This document shows, one piece after another, positions 43,992 through 53,319 of a DNA stretch of 64,000 bases. The notes beneath the pieces are model-generated. The model ran no database searches. It was given only the letters and a program-made list of their open reading frames with translations, and was not told the origin of the DNA. A program made the position numbers and the translations under genes. Source of the stretch: Cellulomonas sp. URHE0023 (GTDB lineage: Bacteria; Actinomycetota; Actinomycetes; Actinomycetales; Cellulomonadaceae). Every line of letters begins with the position of its first letter. Within the stretch, counting starts at the first letter, position 1. The stretch is taken from NCBI RefSeq assembly GCF_000688475.1, contig NZ_JIAN01000008.1, positions 1-64,000 of the forward strand. The letters are read 5' to 3'.

Positions 43992-46139
43992 GTGGCACGA
44001 CCGAGCCAGCGCCGGTCCGGTGGTGCGCGCACGGACCAGGGCGCCCAGCGCCGTCCGGCCTCACGTCCCACCGAGCAGGGGATCATCCCGGTGCTCGCCG
44101 AGGTCGCTCGCGACGTGGACCGCGCGGTGCAGCGACCACCGACCCGTCCTGCCGTCCGCACGAAGTTCCAGGTCGTCGCTCTGCTGGTGCGCGAGGAGCG
44201 GGCCCGCGTGATGGCGGACGCCACGATGGGCACGTCGCGCCGCACCGAGCAGCTCAAGCGGCTCGACGGCGTGGCGACGATGCTGGCCAGGACCGCCGCC
44301 CGGGACACGTCGCTGCTGGAGCTGCTCGGCGAGGAGGCGCGAGTCTCGGACGCGGCGCGCGCCTACAAGGCGACGCTGATGCGCGCCGGTGGGCTCGAGC
44401 CTCCGGACGAGCCCGAGCCCGTCGTGGCCGCCGCGCCGGTCACCGAGACCGCGCCGCGCGTGGTTCCCCGGTCGGTGATCTCCCGCCAGCTGGCGAACCC
44501 GTTCCTGGCTCCGGACTACGAGGCCGCGGCCGCGCGGACGGCGGCCAAGGCGCGCCGTCTCGCCGGTTGGGAGCTGCTCGATCCGCTGTTCAACTCGTTC
44601 GAGCGGGCCGCGACGGGCGCCCCTGCCTGCATGCGGCTGCCGGAGCCTCGCTCGCTGTCCGTGTCTCCCGGTCGCGAGCTCATGCCGCACCAGGCCCAGG
44701 TCGTCGCGGCCACGGCCGGCGGCCATCGCACGTTCCTGCTCGCCGACGAGCCCGGGCTCGGCAAGACCGCTCAGGCGCTGCTCGCCGCGCAGGCGGCCGA
44801 CGCCTACCCGCTGCTCGTCGTCGTGCCCAACGTGGTCAAGACCAACTGGGCGCACGAGGTCGGACTGTGGACGCCGTTCCGTCGGTCCACCGTGGTCCAC
44901 GGCGACGGTGACCGGGTCGACGGGTTCGCGGACGTCGTGATCGTGAACTACGAGCTCCTCGACCGGCACGTCGGGTGGCTCGGTGACCTGGGCTTCCGGG
45001 GGATGGTCGTTGACGAGGCGCACTTTATCAAGAACAAGACCTCGCAGCGCTCGCAGCACGTCCTGACGCTGTCCGAGCGGATCCGGGCCCGCACCGCCCG
45101 GCCGCTGCTGATGGCTCTCACCGGCACCCCGCTGATCAACGACATCGAGGACTTCCGGGCGATCTGGCAGTTCCTCGGGTGGATCGACGACGAGAAGCCG
45201 TTGGGCCCTCTCATGACCGCGCTCGAGGAGACCGGGCTCACCCCCGCCGACCCCGGTTTCTACACCGCGGCGCGGGCCAGCGTGATCGACATGGGCATCG
45301 TGCGTCGTCGCAAGGTCGACGTGGTCGCTGACATCCCCGCCCGGCGGGTGGCGGACCTGCCCGTCGAGCTCGACGGGGCGGTGGGCCGCTCGATCCGCGC
45401 AGCGGAGGCCGCGCTCGCAGGCCGGATGGTCGGGCGCTACCGCTCAGCCGTGGAGTTTCGCGGCGGCGACTCCGCCGCGGGCGAGGTCGACCTCGAGCTC
45501 GTGCGTCAGGTCGCGGCGGCCGAGCTCAAGGACTCGAGCTCGAAGGCCGGTGGCGAGAACGTCTTCACGATGGTGCGTCGGATCGGCCAGGCCAAGGCGG
45601 GGCTCGCTGCCGACTACGCAGCGCAGCTCGCCCGGAACGTGGGCAAGGTCGTGTTCTTCGCCAAGCACGTCGACGTGATGGACCAGGCCGAGCAGACCTT
45701 CGCTGACCGGGGCATCAAGTACGCCTCGATCCGCGGCGAGCAGACGACCAGGACGCGCAACAAGAACATCGCGGCGTTCGTGGACGATCCCGAGGTGCAG
45801 ATCGCGGTCTGCTCGCTGATGGCCGCGGGCGTGGGCCTCAACCTCCAGGTCGCGTCCAACCTGGTGCTGGCCGAGCTGTCCTGGACCGACGCGGAGCAGA
45901 CCCAGGCGATCGACCGCATCCACCGGATCGGCCAGGACCAGCCGGTGACCGCGTGGCGGATCATCGCCGCGCAGACCATCGACTCGAAGATCGCCGAGCT
46001 GATCGACAGCAAGGCGGGCCTGGCCGCCCGGGCCCTCGACGGCGCGGACCTCGAGGACGGTGCCGGATCGACAGACGTCCAGCTCGAGGCCCTCGTGGGG
46101 CTGCTCACCGACGCGCTCGCCGCCGAGGGCGTGGCCTGA
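43992..46139 (+). CDS. SNF2/SWI2-type DEAD-box helicase
   Basis: The 715-residue ATPase has a poorly conserved N-terminal 190 residues and the two RecA-like lobes of the SNF2 group. Motif I is DEPGLGKTAQALL, motif II VVDEAHFIKNK, motif III ALTGTPLIND. The C-terminal lobe has CSLMAAGVGLNLQ and the arginine-finger motif IDRIHRIGQDQPV. It would translocate on duplex DNA to remodel protein-DNA complexes. It has no nuclease or methylase partner here, so a restriction role is not supported. The GTG at 43992 has AAGGAGGAG 4 bases upstream. Confidence 0.9.
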   Translation: MARPSQRRSGGARTDQGAQRRPASRPTEQGIIPVLAEVARDVDRAVQRPPTRPAVRTKFQVVALLVREERARVMADATMGTSRRTEQLKRLDGVATMLARTAARDTSLLELLGEEARVSDAARAYKATLMRAGGLEPPDEPEPVVAAAPVTETAPRVVPRSVISRQLANPFLAPDYEAAAARTAAKARRLAGWELLDPLFNSFERAATGAPACMRLPEPRSLSVSPGRELMPHQAQVVAATAGGHRTFLLADEPGLGKTAQALLAAQAADAYPLLVVVPNVVKTNWAHEVGLWTPFRRSTVVHGDGDRVDGFADVVIVNYELLDRHVGWLGDLGFRGMVVDEAHFIKNKTSQRSQHVLTLSERIRARTARPLLMALTGTPLINDIEDFRAIWQFLGWIDDEKPLGPLMTALEETGLTPADPGFYTAARASVIDMGIVRRRKVDVVADIPARRVADLPVELDGAVGRSIRAAEAALAGRMVGRYRSAVEFRGGDSAAGEVDLELVRQVAAAELKDSSSKAGGENVFTMVRRIGQAKAGLAADYAAQLARNVGKVVFFAKHVDVMDQAEQTFADRGIKYASIRGEQTTRTRNKNIAAFVDDPEVQIAVCSLMAAGVGLNLQVASNLVLAELSWTDAEQTQAIDRIHRIGQDQPVTAWRIIAAQTIDSKIAELIDSKAGLAARALDGADLEDGAGSTDVQLEALVGLLTDALAAEGVA

Positions 46140-46263
46140 GCGGACTTCTCGGCCGACGGTCGCCGCGAGCGCACCCGCCGGCGGGGGCCAGGAGACCTGA
46201 GATGGTGGGTCCGGCCCGTCGCGTCCAGCACGGCGCACAGCGGCGACATCGATAACCTCAAGC

Positions 46264-46878
46264 ATGAACTGGCTCGAGGTCGTCGGATGGGTCGGATCGG
46301 CCCTGGTCATCGTGTCCCTCATGCAGGCGCGCGTTCTGCGCTTCCGCGTGCTGAACCTGGTCGGCGCGTTCCTGGCGACCGTCTACAACGCGATCATCGG
46401 GGTCTGGCCGTTCGCTGCCATGAACGCCGTGATCGTCGTGATCGACGTGTACTGGCTGGTCAAGCTGCTGCGGGAGCGGCACGACGAGACGGTCTACTCG
46501 GTGGTCGAGGTCGACGGCGACGACGCGTACCTGCGGCACGTGCTGAAGGTGCACCACGAGGACATCGCCAAGTTCCAGCCGTCGTTCGCGGCTGACGGCG
46601 GAGGTACGGCGTTCCTGGTGCAGCGTGGGGACGAGACCGTCGGCGTCGTCATCGTGCGGGATGCGGGCGACGGGGTCGGTCGGGTCGAGCTGGACTACGT
46701 GACCCCGCGGTTCCGCGACTTCACGCCCGGGGAGTTCGTGTACCGGCACAGCGGTGTGTTCGCGGCGCACGGACTGCGCTCGCTCGTCGTCGACGCCCTG
46801 CCGCAGAACCGCGAGTACTTCGAGCGTGTCGGCTTCCGCCCCGGGTCTGCAGGCTGGACCCGCGACATGGTGGCGTAG
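46264..46878 (+). CDS. YgjV-like membrane domain fused to a GNAT acetyltransferase-like domain
   Basis: The 204-residue protein has three N-terminal membrane segments (about 5-20, 28-48 and 50-68) with GWVGSALVIVSLMQ and LNLVGAFLATVYNAIIG, as in the YgjV family. A cytoplasmic part (about 75-204) resembles a GNAT fold: VGVVIVRDA, VELDYVTPRFRD, and the ending LPQNREYFERVGFRP. The acetyl-CoA loop is not a clear match, so activity is uncertain. It stands alone. TAACCT ends 5 bases before the ATG and there is no Shine-Dalgarno. Confidence 0.7.
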   Translation: MNWLEVVGWVGSALVIVSLMQARVLRFRVLNLVGAFLATVYNAIIGVWPFAAMNAVIVVIDVYWLVKLLRERHDETVYSVVEVDGDDAYLRHVLKVHHEDIAKFQPSFAADGGGTAFLVQRGDETVGVVIVRDAGDGVGRVELDYVTPRFRDFTPGEFVYRHSGVFAAHGLRSLVVDALPQNREYFERVGFRPGSAGWTRDMVA

Positions 46879-46939
46879 CCGGACAGCCACGGGTCCAGCC
46901 CACCGCCGACCGACCCGATGTGCACGGGGCCGCGGAGCC

Positions 46940-48040
46940 TCAATGCCTGCTCGGGGGCGCCGACGACTCCCTGACACGCAGGGACGGGCTGATCACCACG
47001 CGATGGGTCGGGCGCCCAGGGTCGGCCAGCCGGGCGGCGACCAGCTCCACGGCCGCCCGCCCGAGCGAGCGACGCGGGGGCCGGACGGCAGTCAGCGCAG
47101 GGCTGAACAGCGCGGCGACCTCGTCGTCGTACGCGACCACGGACAGGTCACCCGGGACGGAGATGTCGCGGTCCTCGCAGCGCTGGACGAGCGCCATGGC
47201 CTCGGCGTCGGCGTGGACCACCAGCGCCGTCGTGCCGGTGCGCAGGCACTCGTCCAGGACCGCGTCGAGGGCCGAGTCCCACTGCTCGCGCGGTTCGGGG
47301 ACGACGGCGTCGACGGCACCGCCGGGATCGAAGCCGCACTCCTGGGCTGCCAGCAGCCAGCCGCGCCGGATGTGCCCGCCCGTCGGGCTGTGCTGGGGGA
47401 GGAGCAGCCCGACCCTTCGATGACCCAACGACGCGAGGTGCCGCACCGCCATGGCACCGCCGAGCGTGTGGTCGGAGACGACGGACTCCATCACCGCGTG
47501 GTGCGGCCCGACGGTCGCCGACCGCTCGACGAGCACGACCGGGACCTCGGACTCCGCGAGCCAGGCCAAGGTGTGCTCGGTGGTGGTGGCGTCCAGGCGT
47601 GGGGCGACGGCCAGGGCGCTGACCCCGATCTGCTCCACGAGCCGCACGAGGTGGGGCAGGTCGTCCTCGACGTCGTACCCGGAGCCCCGCATGACGACCG
47701 TCAGACCGTGCCGGGACGCCGCCTCCTCCGCGCCGCGCACCACCCCGGGCCAGTAGTAGTCCAGCGACGGCACCAGCATGCCGACGGCTCCGGTCACGGC
47801 GAGCGCGCCCGTCGCTGCCGCGACGTCCTCGCGGACCAGCGTCGCGCCACCGTGGACCCGACGCACGACACCCTCGTCGGCGAGCTGGGCGATGTCGCGG
47901 CGGATGGTCACCGCCGCGGCGCCCAACGACTCCGTCAGGTCGGACACGCGCACGGTCCCGTCGCGGTGCAGCGCGTCGAGGAGCTGACGTCGCCGCGTCA
48001 CCTGCAGCGGGCCACGTCCGTGCTCGGGGGTCGTCGTCAC
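46940..48040 (-). CDS. DeoR-type HTH fused to a periplasmic-binding-protein-like sensor (first copy)
   Basis: The 366-residue regulator has a DeoR-type HTH (about 12-70, RRRQLLDALHRDGTVRVSDL and AVTIRRDIAQLADEGVVRRVHGGAT). A LacI/PBP1-like ligand domain (about 85-350) follows, with GMLVPSLDYYWPGVVRGAEEAA, GHRRVGLL and VPGDLSVVAYDDE. Normal DeoR proteins carry a sugar-phosphate-binding domain instead, so this is a hybrid class. It would bind a sugar or oligosaccharide inside the cell and control the flanking uronate locus. It is the last gene of the lyase operon, 113 bases after its paralogue. Confidence 0.85.
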   Translation of the reverse strand: MTTTPEHGRGPLQVTRRRQLLDALHRDGTVRVSDLTESLGAAAVTIRRDIAQLADEGVVRRVHGGATLVREDVAAATGALAVTGAVGMLVPSLDYYWPGVVRGAEEAASRHGLTVVMRGSGYDVEDDLPHLVRLVEQIGVSALAVAPRLDATTTEHTLAWLAESEVPVVLVERSATVGPHHAVMESVVSDHTLGGAMAVRHLASLGHRRVGLLLPQHSPTGGHIRRGWLLAAQECGFDPGGAVDAVVPEPREQWDSALDAVLDECLRTGTTALVVHADAEAMALVQRCEDRDISVPGDLSVVAYDDEVAALFSPALTAVRPPRRSLGRAAVELVAARLADPGRPTHRVVISPSLRVRESSAPPSRH

Positions 48041-48153
48041 GGGCGTCGGCGCTCCGGACGCGGCGGCGTCGTCGCGGAAGGGTTCGTCACACGCCGAGCA
48101 TAGGAGTCGTCCGGGTCCCGACCAGGCGACTCGGCGAGGACAGGACGTGCTGG

Positions 48154-49275
48154 TCAGCGTGCGGGTGGGGGCGCCGACGAGTCGCGGACGTGCAGGGCCG
48201 GGCTGATGAGCACCCGGTGCGCCGGCCGGCCAGGGTCCGCCATCCGGGCGACCAACAGCTCGACCGCGGCGTGCCCGACGGAGCTGCGGGGCGGCCGCAC
48301 CGCAGTCAGAGCTGGGCTGAACAGCCCGGCGACGGTGTCGTCGTACGCGACGACGGACAGGTCACCCGGGACCGACAGGTGATGGCGCTCGCAGCGCTGC
48401 ACCAGGGCGATGGCCTCGGCGTCGGCGTGCACCAGGAGCGCGGTGGTGCCCGTGCGCCGGCACTGGGCGATGACGTCGTCGACCACCGTGTCCCAGGTGG
48501 GGTGGCTGGGGTTGGGAACCTCAGCGTCGACCGTCGAGGCGATCGAGAAGCCGGCCTCCAACGCCGCCTCGAACCACCCCCGGCGCACGTGCGGGCTGGT
48601 CGGGCTCGGGGTGTTCGTCACCAGGCCGACCTTCGTGTGGCCGAGGGCGACCAGGTGCCGGACCGCCATCGCGGCGCCGAGCGCGTGGTCGGTCATCACC
48701 GACTCCATCGGCGCGTGGTGGTCACCGACCGTGGCCTGGCGCTCCACGAGGACGGTTGGCAACCCGGTCGACGCCAGCCACTCGAGGGTCGTCGCCGCCC
48801 TCGGTGACTCAAGGCGTGGTGCGACGAGCAGGCCGGCGATGGACCCCCGGGCGACGAACCGTTCGAGCTGGGGCCGGTCGTCGACGGACTCGTACGAGGA
48901 GCCACGCAGCCGGATCCGCAGCCCGTTCTCCCGGGCGACCTCCTCGGCGCCGCGCACGACGTCGGGCCAGTAGTAGTCGAGCGACGGCACGAGCATGCCG
49001 AGGTCCCGGGCATGGGGGCGGCGCCGCTCGCCGTCCGCCGGCGCCGCGGGCGCCTCGTCGGCGACCGCCGGGCCGACGAGCGTCGCTCCTCCGTGCACCC
49101 GCTGCACGAGTCCTTCGTCCGCGAGCTGGGCGATGTCGCGCCGCACGGTCACCGCGGTGACCCCGAGCTCGCGGGTCAGGTCCGACACGCGCACACTGCC
49201 GTCGCGACGCAGCGCTTCGAGCACCTGTGCGCGTCGGGTCGCCTGGAGCGGCCCGCGCTGGTCCAGGTCGCTCAC
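48154..49275 (-). CDS. DeoR-type HTH fused to a periplasmic-binding-protein-like sensor (second copy)
   Basis: This 373-residue paralogue of the next gene downstream shares its layout and long stretches (DIAQLADEG, LGMLVPSLDYYWP, VPGDLSVVAYDD, SPALTAVRPPR). The sensor loops differ (HDIRLRGSSYES-like segment; NTPSPTSPHVRRGW versus QHSPTGGHIRRGW), which suggests a different ligand. The GTG at 49275 overlaps the stop of the heparinase-like lyase gene by 4 bases, so regulator and lyase are co-translated. It is a likely ligand-controlled repressor of the divergent promoters at 51177-51360. Confidence 0.85.
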   Translation of the reverse strand: MSDLDQRGPLQATRRAQVLEALRRDGSVRVSDLTRELGVTAVTVRRDIAQLADEGLVQRVHGGATLVGPAVADEAPAAPADGERRRPHARDLGMLVPSLDYYWPDVVRGAEEVARENGLRIRLRGSSYESVDDRPQLERFVARGSIAGLLVAPRLESPRAATTLEWLASTGLPTVLVERQATVGDHHAPMESVMTDHALGAAMAVRHLVALGHTKVGLVTNTPSPTSPHVRRGWFEAALEAGFSIASTVDAEVPNPSHPTWDTVVDDVIAQCRRTGTTALLVHADAEAIALVQRCERHHLSVPGDLSVVAYDDTVAGLFSPALTAVRPPRSSVGHAAVELLVARMADPGRPAHRVLISPALHVRDSSAPPPAR

Positions 49276-51176
49276 GACGCCTCCCTGACCGTGACGACGA
49301 GGCGCCCGTGGTCGCCGTGGGCGGGCAGGGACAGGAGCGTCAGCCGCGAGCCCCAGACGGACGAGAGCATCGGGTCGTCGAGGTCGCGGGTGGTGAGGTC
49401 CGGTCGGACCGGCGGCTCCCAGGTCAGCTCGACCGTCCCTACGCCGTCCAGGACCTCGACCAGAGCGCGGCCGGGGACCGCGCTCACCTCACCGGCCACC
49501 AGGAGCTGTACGCAGGACGACGGTCCGGCCGGGTCGGGGAGGAGGTCCCACTCGTCGGTGAGGACGACGGAGGCGTCGGCGCGGTCCAGGCTAGCGGTCC
49601 GCCACCAGTGCCGCACGCCGTCGAGCGGGTACGCCTCCGCGAGGTCCAGCCGCATCGTCGTCGCCGCGTCGTCGGTCTGGACCGACACGTCGCGTGCCCG
49701 GTAGCGGCGCCCGACGCCCTGGCCGGATCCGCGGACGGTCACGGTGCTGTGCCAGGCGCTCTGCATCGTCCAGATCTCGTAGCGCGCGGGACCGAACGTC
49801 TGCGCGGTGTAGGTGGGCCGTCCCGCGTCCACGACGAACGGGACCCCGTGCAGCGCGAGGACGACCGAACCGACGTCGCAGTGGTTGTGGTGCTCCTCGT
49901 TGTGGCCGCCCTTGACCGCCAGGGTCAGGCCCTCTCTCGAGTCGGTGCGGGGCCGGGCGAGCAGGACCTGCGTGGAGGGGAGCCAGACGTCCGCGTCGAG
50001 GGGTTCCCTCTCCGGCGGCTGCACCTGTGCCCACGTCGGGTCGGTGAGGGCGCGCAGCAGGCGGCCGAGACCCTCGCCCTCGTCCCCGACCCCGGACCTG
50101 GGACGACGGTAGGACGCGGCGTGAGCGGCCGACCGGGTGTCGCCGACCTGCACCGCGGCACGGTGCAGGGCCGCCCACGGCTGGCCCGGTGACGGCCGGG
50201 CCGGACCGTCGGCGACGTTCAGGTACCAGTCACCGCCCAGGTGCATGCGCATGGGGAACGCGACCGTCGCGCGCAGGGCGGGAACCGAGCCTGCGTCCAG
50301 CGCGCCTCCGGTGGCGTGCCGGAGCAGGTCGAGCGCGTCGAGCGCACGGCCGGCGCCGTTCCACCAGTACGCGTACCCCTCGTCGATCGCGCCGTCCGGC
50401 GGGACCGACGCCACGTAGCGGTCGAGTCCTTCGATCACGAGCGCGACGAGCTGCGCCCGCGAGGGCGACGGCGACGCGGGACCGTCCACGAGCTGCAGGG
50501 CCGCGACGAGGACGTTGCCGTGGATCCAGGGGCTCCAGTTGTGCACGTCACCGTCCAGGCCCAGCCAATGCCAGTCGCGACGGCGGACGAAGGGTTCCAG
50601 AACCCGGCGAGCTGCCTCGGTGCGGATGCGTGCGCGCAGGCCGGGCCAGCGCTCCTCGAGTGCGGAACCGAGCAGGTGGTCCACCCATGCCAGCTGTCCG
50701 ACGACCTCGCCGGCGCCGAGGTCGAGGAACGGCTCGTCGGCCGTGGGCAGGATCGCGCCGTGCCGGGTCCGGGTGTCGTCGTGGGCCGGCCAGCACCACG
50801 ACGACTGCTCGCAGAGCAGGACCACGCCGTCGGCGACCTCGTCCAGCCAGCGGTCGTCGGCGGTGACCGCGGCCATGACCGCTGCGCGTGAGAGACGTCG
50901 CTGGCGTGCGAAGACGACCTGCTCGTACTCGTCCCGGTCGCCGTCGCGGTGGACGCGGGCGTACTGGTGCGCCAGGGGGATCGGCCAGGGCCGGCCGAGG
51001 TCGGCCTGCGCCCGTGCCGCCAGCTCGTCGACGGTGGTGCGGTCCACCACCGCCCACGCGGCCCGGTCCTGGCTCGTCGGCACGGGGAGGGCGACCGCGG
51101 TGAGCAGGTCGGCGAGGCGGGACGCGTCCAGTCCGGGCCAGGCGCGGGCGAGGGGACCCGCGAACGGCGTCGTCAT
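49272..51176 (-). CDS. Heparinase II/III-like polysaccharide lyase
   Basis: The 634-residue protein has an N-terminal alpha/alpha-toroid (about 60-330; YARVHRDGDRDEYEQV, WSPWIHGNVLVAALQL, DEGYAYWWNGAGRALDAL) and a C-terminal beta-sandwich typical of heparinase II/III. The conserved His cluster GGHNEEHHNHCDVGSVVLAL starts the second part, followed by FVVDAGRPTYT. It should cleave uronate-containing polysaccharide or oligosaccharide by beta-elimination, giving a 4,5-unsaturated end for the GH88 enzyme. No signal peptide is seen, so it probably acts on imported oligosaccharides in the cytoplasm. The substrate is unknown. Confidence 0.87.
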   Translation of the reverse strand: MTTPFAGPLARAWPGLDASRLADLLTAVALPVPTSQDRAAWAVVDRTTVDELAARAQADLGRPWPIPLAHQYARVHRDGDRDEYEQVVFARQRRLSRAAVMAAVTADDRWLDEVADGVVLLCEQSSWCWPAHDDTRTRHGAILPTADEPFLDLGAGEVVGQLAWVDHLLGSALEERWPGLRARIRTEAARRVLEPFVRRRDWHWLGLDGDVHNWSPWIHGNVLVAALQLVDGPASPSPSRAQLVALVIEGLDRYVASVPPDGAIDEGYAYWWNGAGRALDALDLLRHATGGALDAGSVPALRATVAFPMRMHLGGDWYLNVADGPARPSPGQPWAALHRAAVQVGDTRSAAHAASYRRPRSGVGDEGEGLGRLLRALTDPTWAQVQPPEREPLDADVWLPSTQVLLARPRTDSREGLTLAVKGGHNEEHHNHCDVGSVVLALHGVPFVVDAGRPTYTAQTFGPARYEIWTMQSAWHSTVTVRGSGQGVGRRYRARDVSVQTDDAATTMRLDLAEAYPLDGVRHWWRTASLDRADASVVLTDEWDLLPDPAGPSSCVQLLVAGEVSAVPGRALVEVLDGVGTVELTWEPPVRPDLTTRDLDDPMLSSVWGSRLTLLSLPAHGDHGRLVVTVREAS

Positions 51177-51360
51177 GGCTACCCTCCCGCGTTGTCGTCA
51201 CTCACCGTGACCACTTTGTGATCGAACGTGATCGTATCAGAGCAGTTAAGTCTTGACATGATCGGTTTTGAGTCTTTATCTTCGATCCTGTCCGAACCGA
51301 TCGTTCCAGATCATCTCGGTCGCACCGTCCACACTTCGACGAAGAAGCAGGGCTCTCGAC
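51177..51360. promoter_or_regulatory. Divergent regulatory region of the uronate locus with GATC-centred repeats
   Basis: The region is AT-richer than its surroundings and contains repeated TGATCG/CGATCA elements. TGATCGAACG and TGATCGTATC lie at 51219 and 51230 (11-base period), TGATCGGTTT at 51259, and CGATCGTTCCAGATCA at 51297-51312. The element at 51259 lies between the -35 and -10 of the plus-strand promoter, which suits repression by the locus regulators. Confidence 0.6.
51253..51281 (+). promoter_or_regulatory. Vegetative promoter of the uronate import and degradation operon
   Basis: TTGACA at 51253-51258 is the full -35 consensus. It is separated by 17 bases from TTATCT at 51276-51281. 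It reads toward the DUF2264 gene, about 73 bases downstream. Confidence 0.75.
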
Positions 51361-53271
51361 ATGGTCTCGACGCAGCGCACGGCGACCGCCGATGCCGGCG
51401 TGCCCCAGGGCGCGTCCGCGCTGACGCACTGGCGTCGCGACGACTGGACCAGGCTGGCCGACCAGATGCTCGCGGCCGTCCGGCCGTTCGCCTCCCCGCG
51501 GCACGCGCTGATCACGCTGCCCGGCGCCCCGGGCGGCTACGGCACGGCGGTGGACGGGCTCGAGGGCTTCGCCCGCACGTTCCTGCTCGCCGGCTTCCGC
51601 CTCGCGGGCGAGCACGGGGACGACCCGCAGGGCCTTGCCGAGTACTACGCCGCCGGCATCGCCGCCGGGGTGGACCCCGGCTCGCCCGAGCGCTGGGTGC
51701 GCCTGGACCAGCACCCGCAGGCGAAGGTCGAGGCTGCGTCGGTGGCCCTGATCCTCGACCTCACACGACCGTGGATCTGGGACCGGCTGTCCGCGCGTAC
51801 CCAGGCGCAGGTCGTCGACTACCTGGCCCCCGCCGTCGGGGACGCGACCTACCCGCGCATCAACTGGGTGTGGTTCCGGCTCGTGGTGCAGACGTTCCTG
51901 CGCTCGGTCGGCGGACCCTGGTCGTCGTCGGACGTCGCTGAGGACCTTGCGACCCACGACAGCTTCGCGCGCGCCGACGGCTGGATGGCCGACGGCCCGG
52001 AGCGGTCCTACGACCACTACGTGGGGTGGGCGCTGCACCTGTACCCGACCCTGTGGTCGCGGATGAGCGGCGCCGCCGAGCTCGCGCAGGACCGCCGTGC
52101 GCGGGACGTCGCCGCGCTCGACCGGTTCCTGCTGGACGCCGTACGGCTCGTCGGCTCAGACGGCTCGCCGCTGATCCAGGGCCGCAGCCTCGCGTACCGC
52201 TTCGCCGCCGCCGCGCCGTTCTGGGTCGGCGCCCTCGCCGGCGTGCCCTCGGTCGGTCCTGGGCTGCTGCGCCGGGCGGCCTCGGGGATCGTGTCCCACT
52301 TCGGCGACCACGCGGTGCCCGACGAGAACGGGCTGCTCACGCTCGGCTGGCACGACGCCTGGCCGCGGATCGCGCAGTCGTACTCCGGACCGAGCTCCCC
52401 GTACTGGGCGAGCAAGGGGATGCTCGGCATCGCACTGCCCTCCGACCACCCGGTGTGGCTGGCCGACGAGGAGCCGCTGCCCGTCGAGCGGGCGGACTTC
52501 ACCTGCGCGGTCACCGCGCCCGGCTGGGCCGTGTCCGGCACCCGGGCAGACGGGATCGTGCGGGTGGCCAACCACGGCACCGACCACGCGCTGCCCGGGT
52601 CGAGCGACGCCGAGTCGCCCCTGTACGCCCGGATCGGCTACTCCACAGCGACGAGCCCGTTGCTGGACGAGGACGCCTGGACCGACCCGCTGGAGCAGTC
52701 CGTCGCCCTGATCGACGAGCACGGGCGAGCCAGCCACCGCACCGGGATGACCCTGCTGCGGTGCGAGGTCTCGGACGGCGTGGCAGTCGCGGCCTCGCGC
52801 GCGCACGCCCACTGGGTGCGGCCGTCGGCGGCGCAGGAGCAGCACGGGTCCGGGTGGACCGGAACGGCTGAGCCGGCCGGCGCGATCGTGGTCACGTCGC
52901 TGCTGCGCGGGCCGTGGGAGGTCCGCCTGGTGCAGGTGGAGAGCCTCGCGCCCGGTGTGGTCGAGCTGCGCGTCGGGGGCTGGCCGGTCACGGACGGCCG
53001 GCTCGTCTCCCTCCTCGAACCGGTGCTCGGCACCGCCCGCAGTGCAGCTGTGGTGCGTCGGCACGCCAGCCCGCTCGGCGACGACGCACACGTACCAGTC
53101 CTCACGTTCCCCGTCCGAGCCGGAGACCTCGTGGCGGTCACCGTCACCTTGGGACACCCCCCGACGTCGACCGGCAAGGCCCTCGCGCCGGTCGCACTGC
53201 ACCGACTGCCCGACGACCAGGTCGACGTGACCTGGCCTGACGGCAGCCGGACCCGGCACCGCACCGCCTGA
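51361..53271 (+). CDS. DUF2264-family protein of the uronate locus
   Basis: The 636-residue soluble protein matches DUF2264 across its N-terminal 360 residues (HWRRDDWTRLADQMLAAVRP at the start, RINWVWFRLVVQTFLRSVGG, GWMADGPERSYDHYVGWALH, then WASKGMLGIALPSDHPVW). A beta-rich C-terminal part follows. The toroid plus beta-sandwich layout is like that of polysaccharide lyases and GH88/GH105 relatives, so an oligosaccharide lyase or hydrolase role is plausible but unproven. The ATG at 51361 follows a leader of about 73 bases. It is first in the plus-strand operon. Confidence 0.8.
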   Translation: MVSTQRTATADAGVPQGASALTHWRRDDWTRLADQMLAAVRPFASPRHALITLPGAPGGYGTAVDGLEGFARTFLLAGFRLAGEHGDDPQGLAEYYAAGIAAGVDPGSPERWVRLDQHPQAKVEAASVALILDLTRPWIWDRLSARTQAQVVDYLAPAVGDATYPRINWVWFRLVVQTFLRSVGGPWSSSDVAEDLATHDSFARADGWMADGPERSYDHYVGWALHLYPTLWSRMSGAAELAQDRRARDVAALDRFLLDAVRLVGSDGSPLIQGRSLAYRFAAAAPFWVGALAGVPSVGPGLLRRAASGIVSHFGDHAVPDENGLLTLGWHDAWPRIAQSYSGPSSPYWASKGMLGIALPSDHPVWLADEEPLPVERADFTCAVTAPGWAVSGTRADGIVRVANHGTDHALPGSSDAESPLYARIGYSTATSPLLDEDAWTDPLEQSVALIDEHGRASHRTGMTLLRCEVSDGVAVAASRAHAHWVRPSAAQEQHGSGWTGTAEPAGAIVVTSLLRGPWEVRLVQVESLAPGVVELRVGGWPVTDGRLVSLLEPVLGTARSAAVVRRHASPLGDDAHVPVLTFPVRAGDLVAVTVTLGHPPTSTGKALAPVALHRLPDDQVDVTWPDGSRTRHRTA

Positions 53272-53319
53272 CCCCTATCGGGTACCTCGACGAGGTGCCC
53301 TGACCCTGAAGGAGCACGC

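Noticed and set aside
43753-44211. Plus-strand open frame of about 150 codons before the helicase
   Set aside because: It overlaps the strongly initiated helicase gene, has no ribosome site, and encodes Arg/Ser-rich low-complexity sequence.
43992-46139. Helicase as part of a restriction or DISARM-like system
   Set aside because: No methylase, nuclease or PLD partner lies next to it. The neighbours are a VOC protein and a YgjV-GNAT protein.
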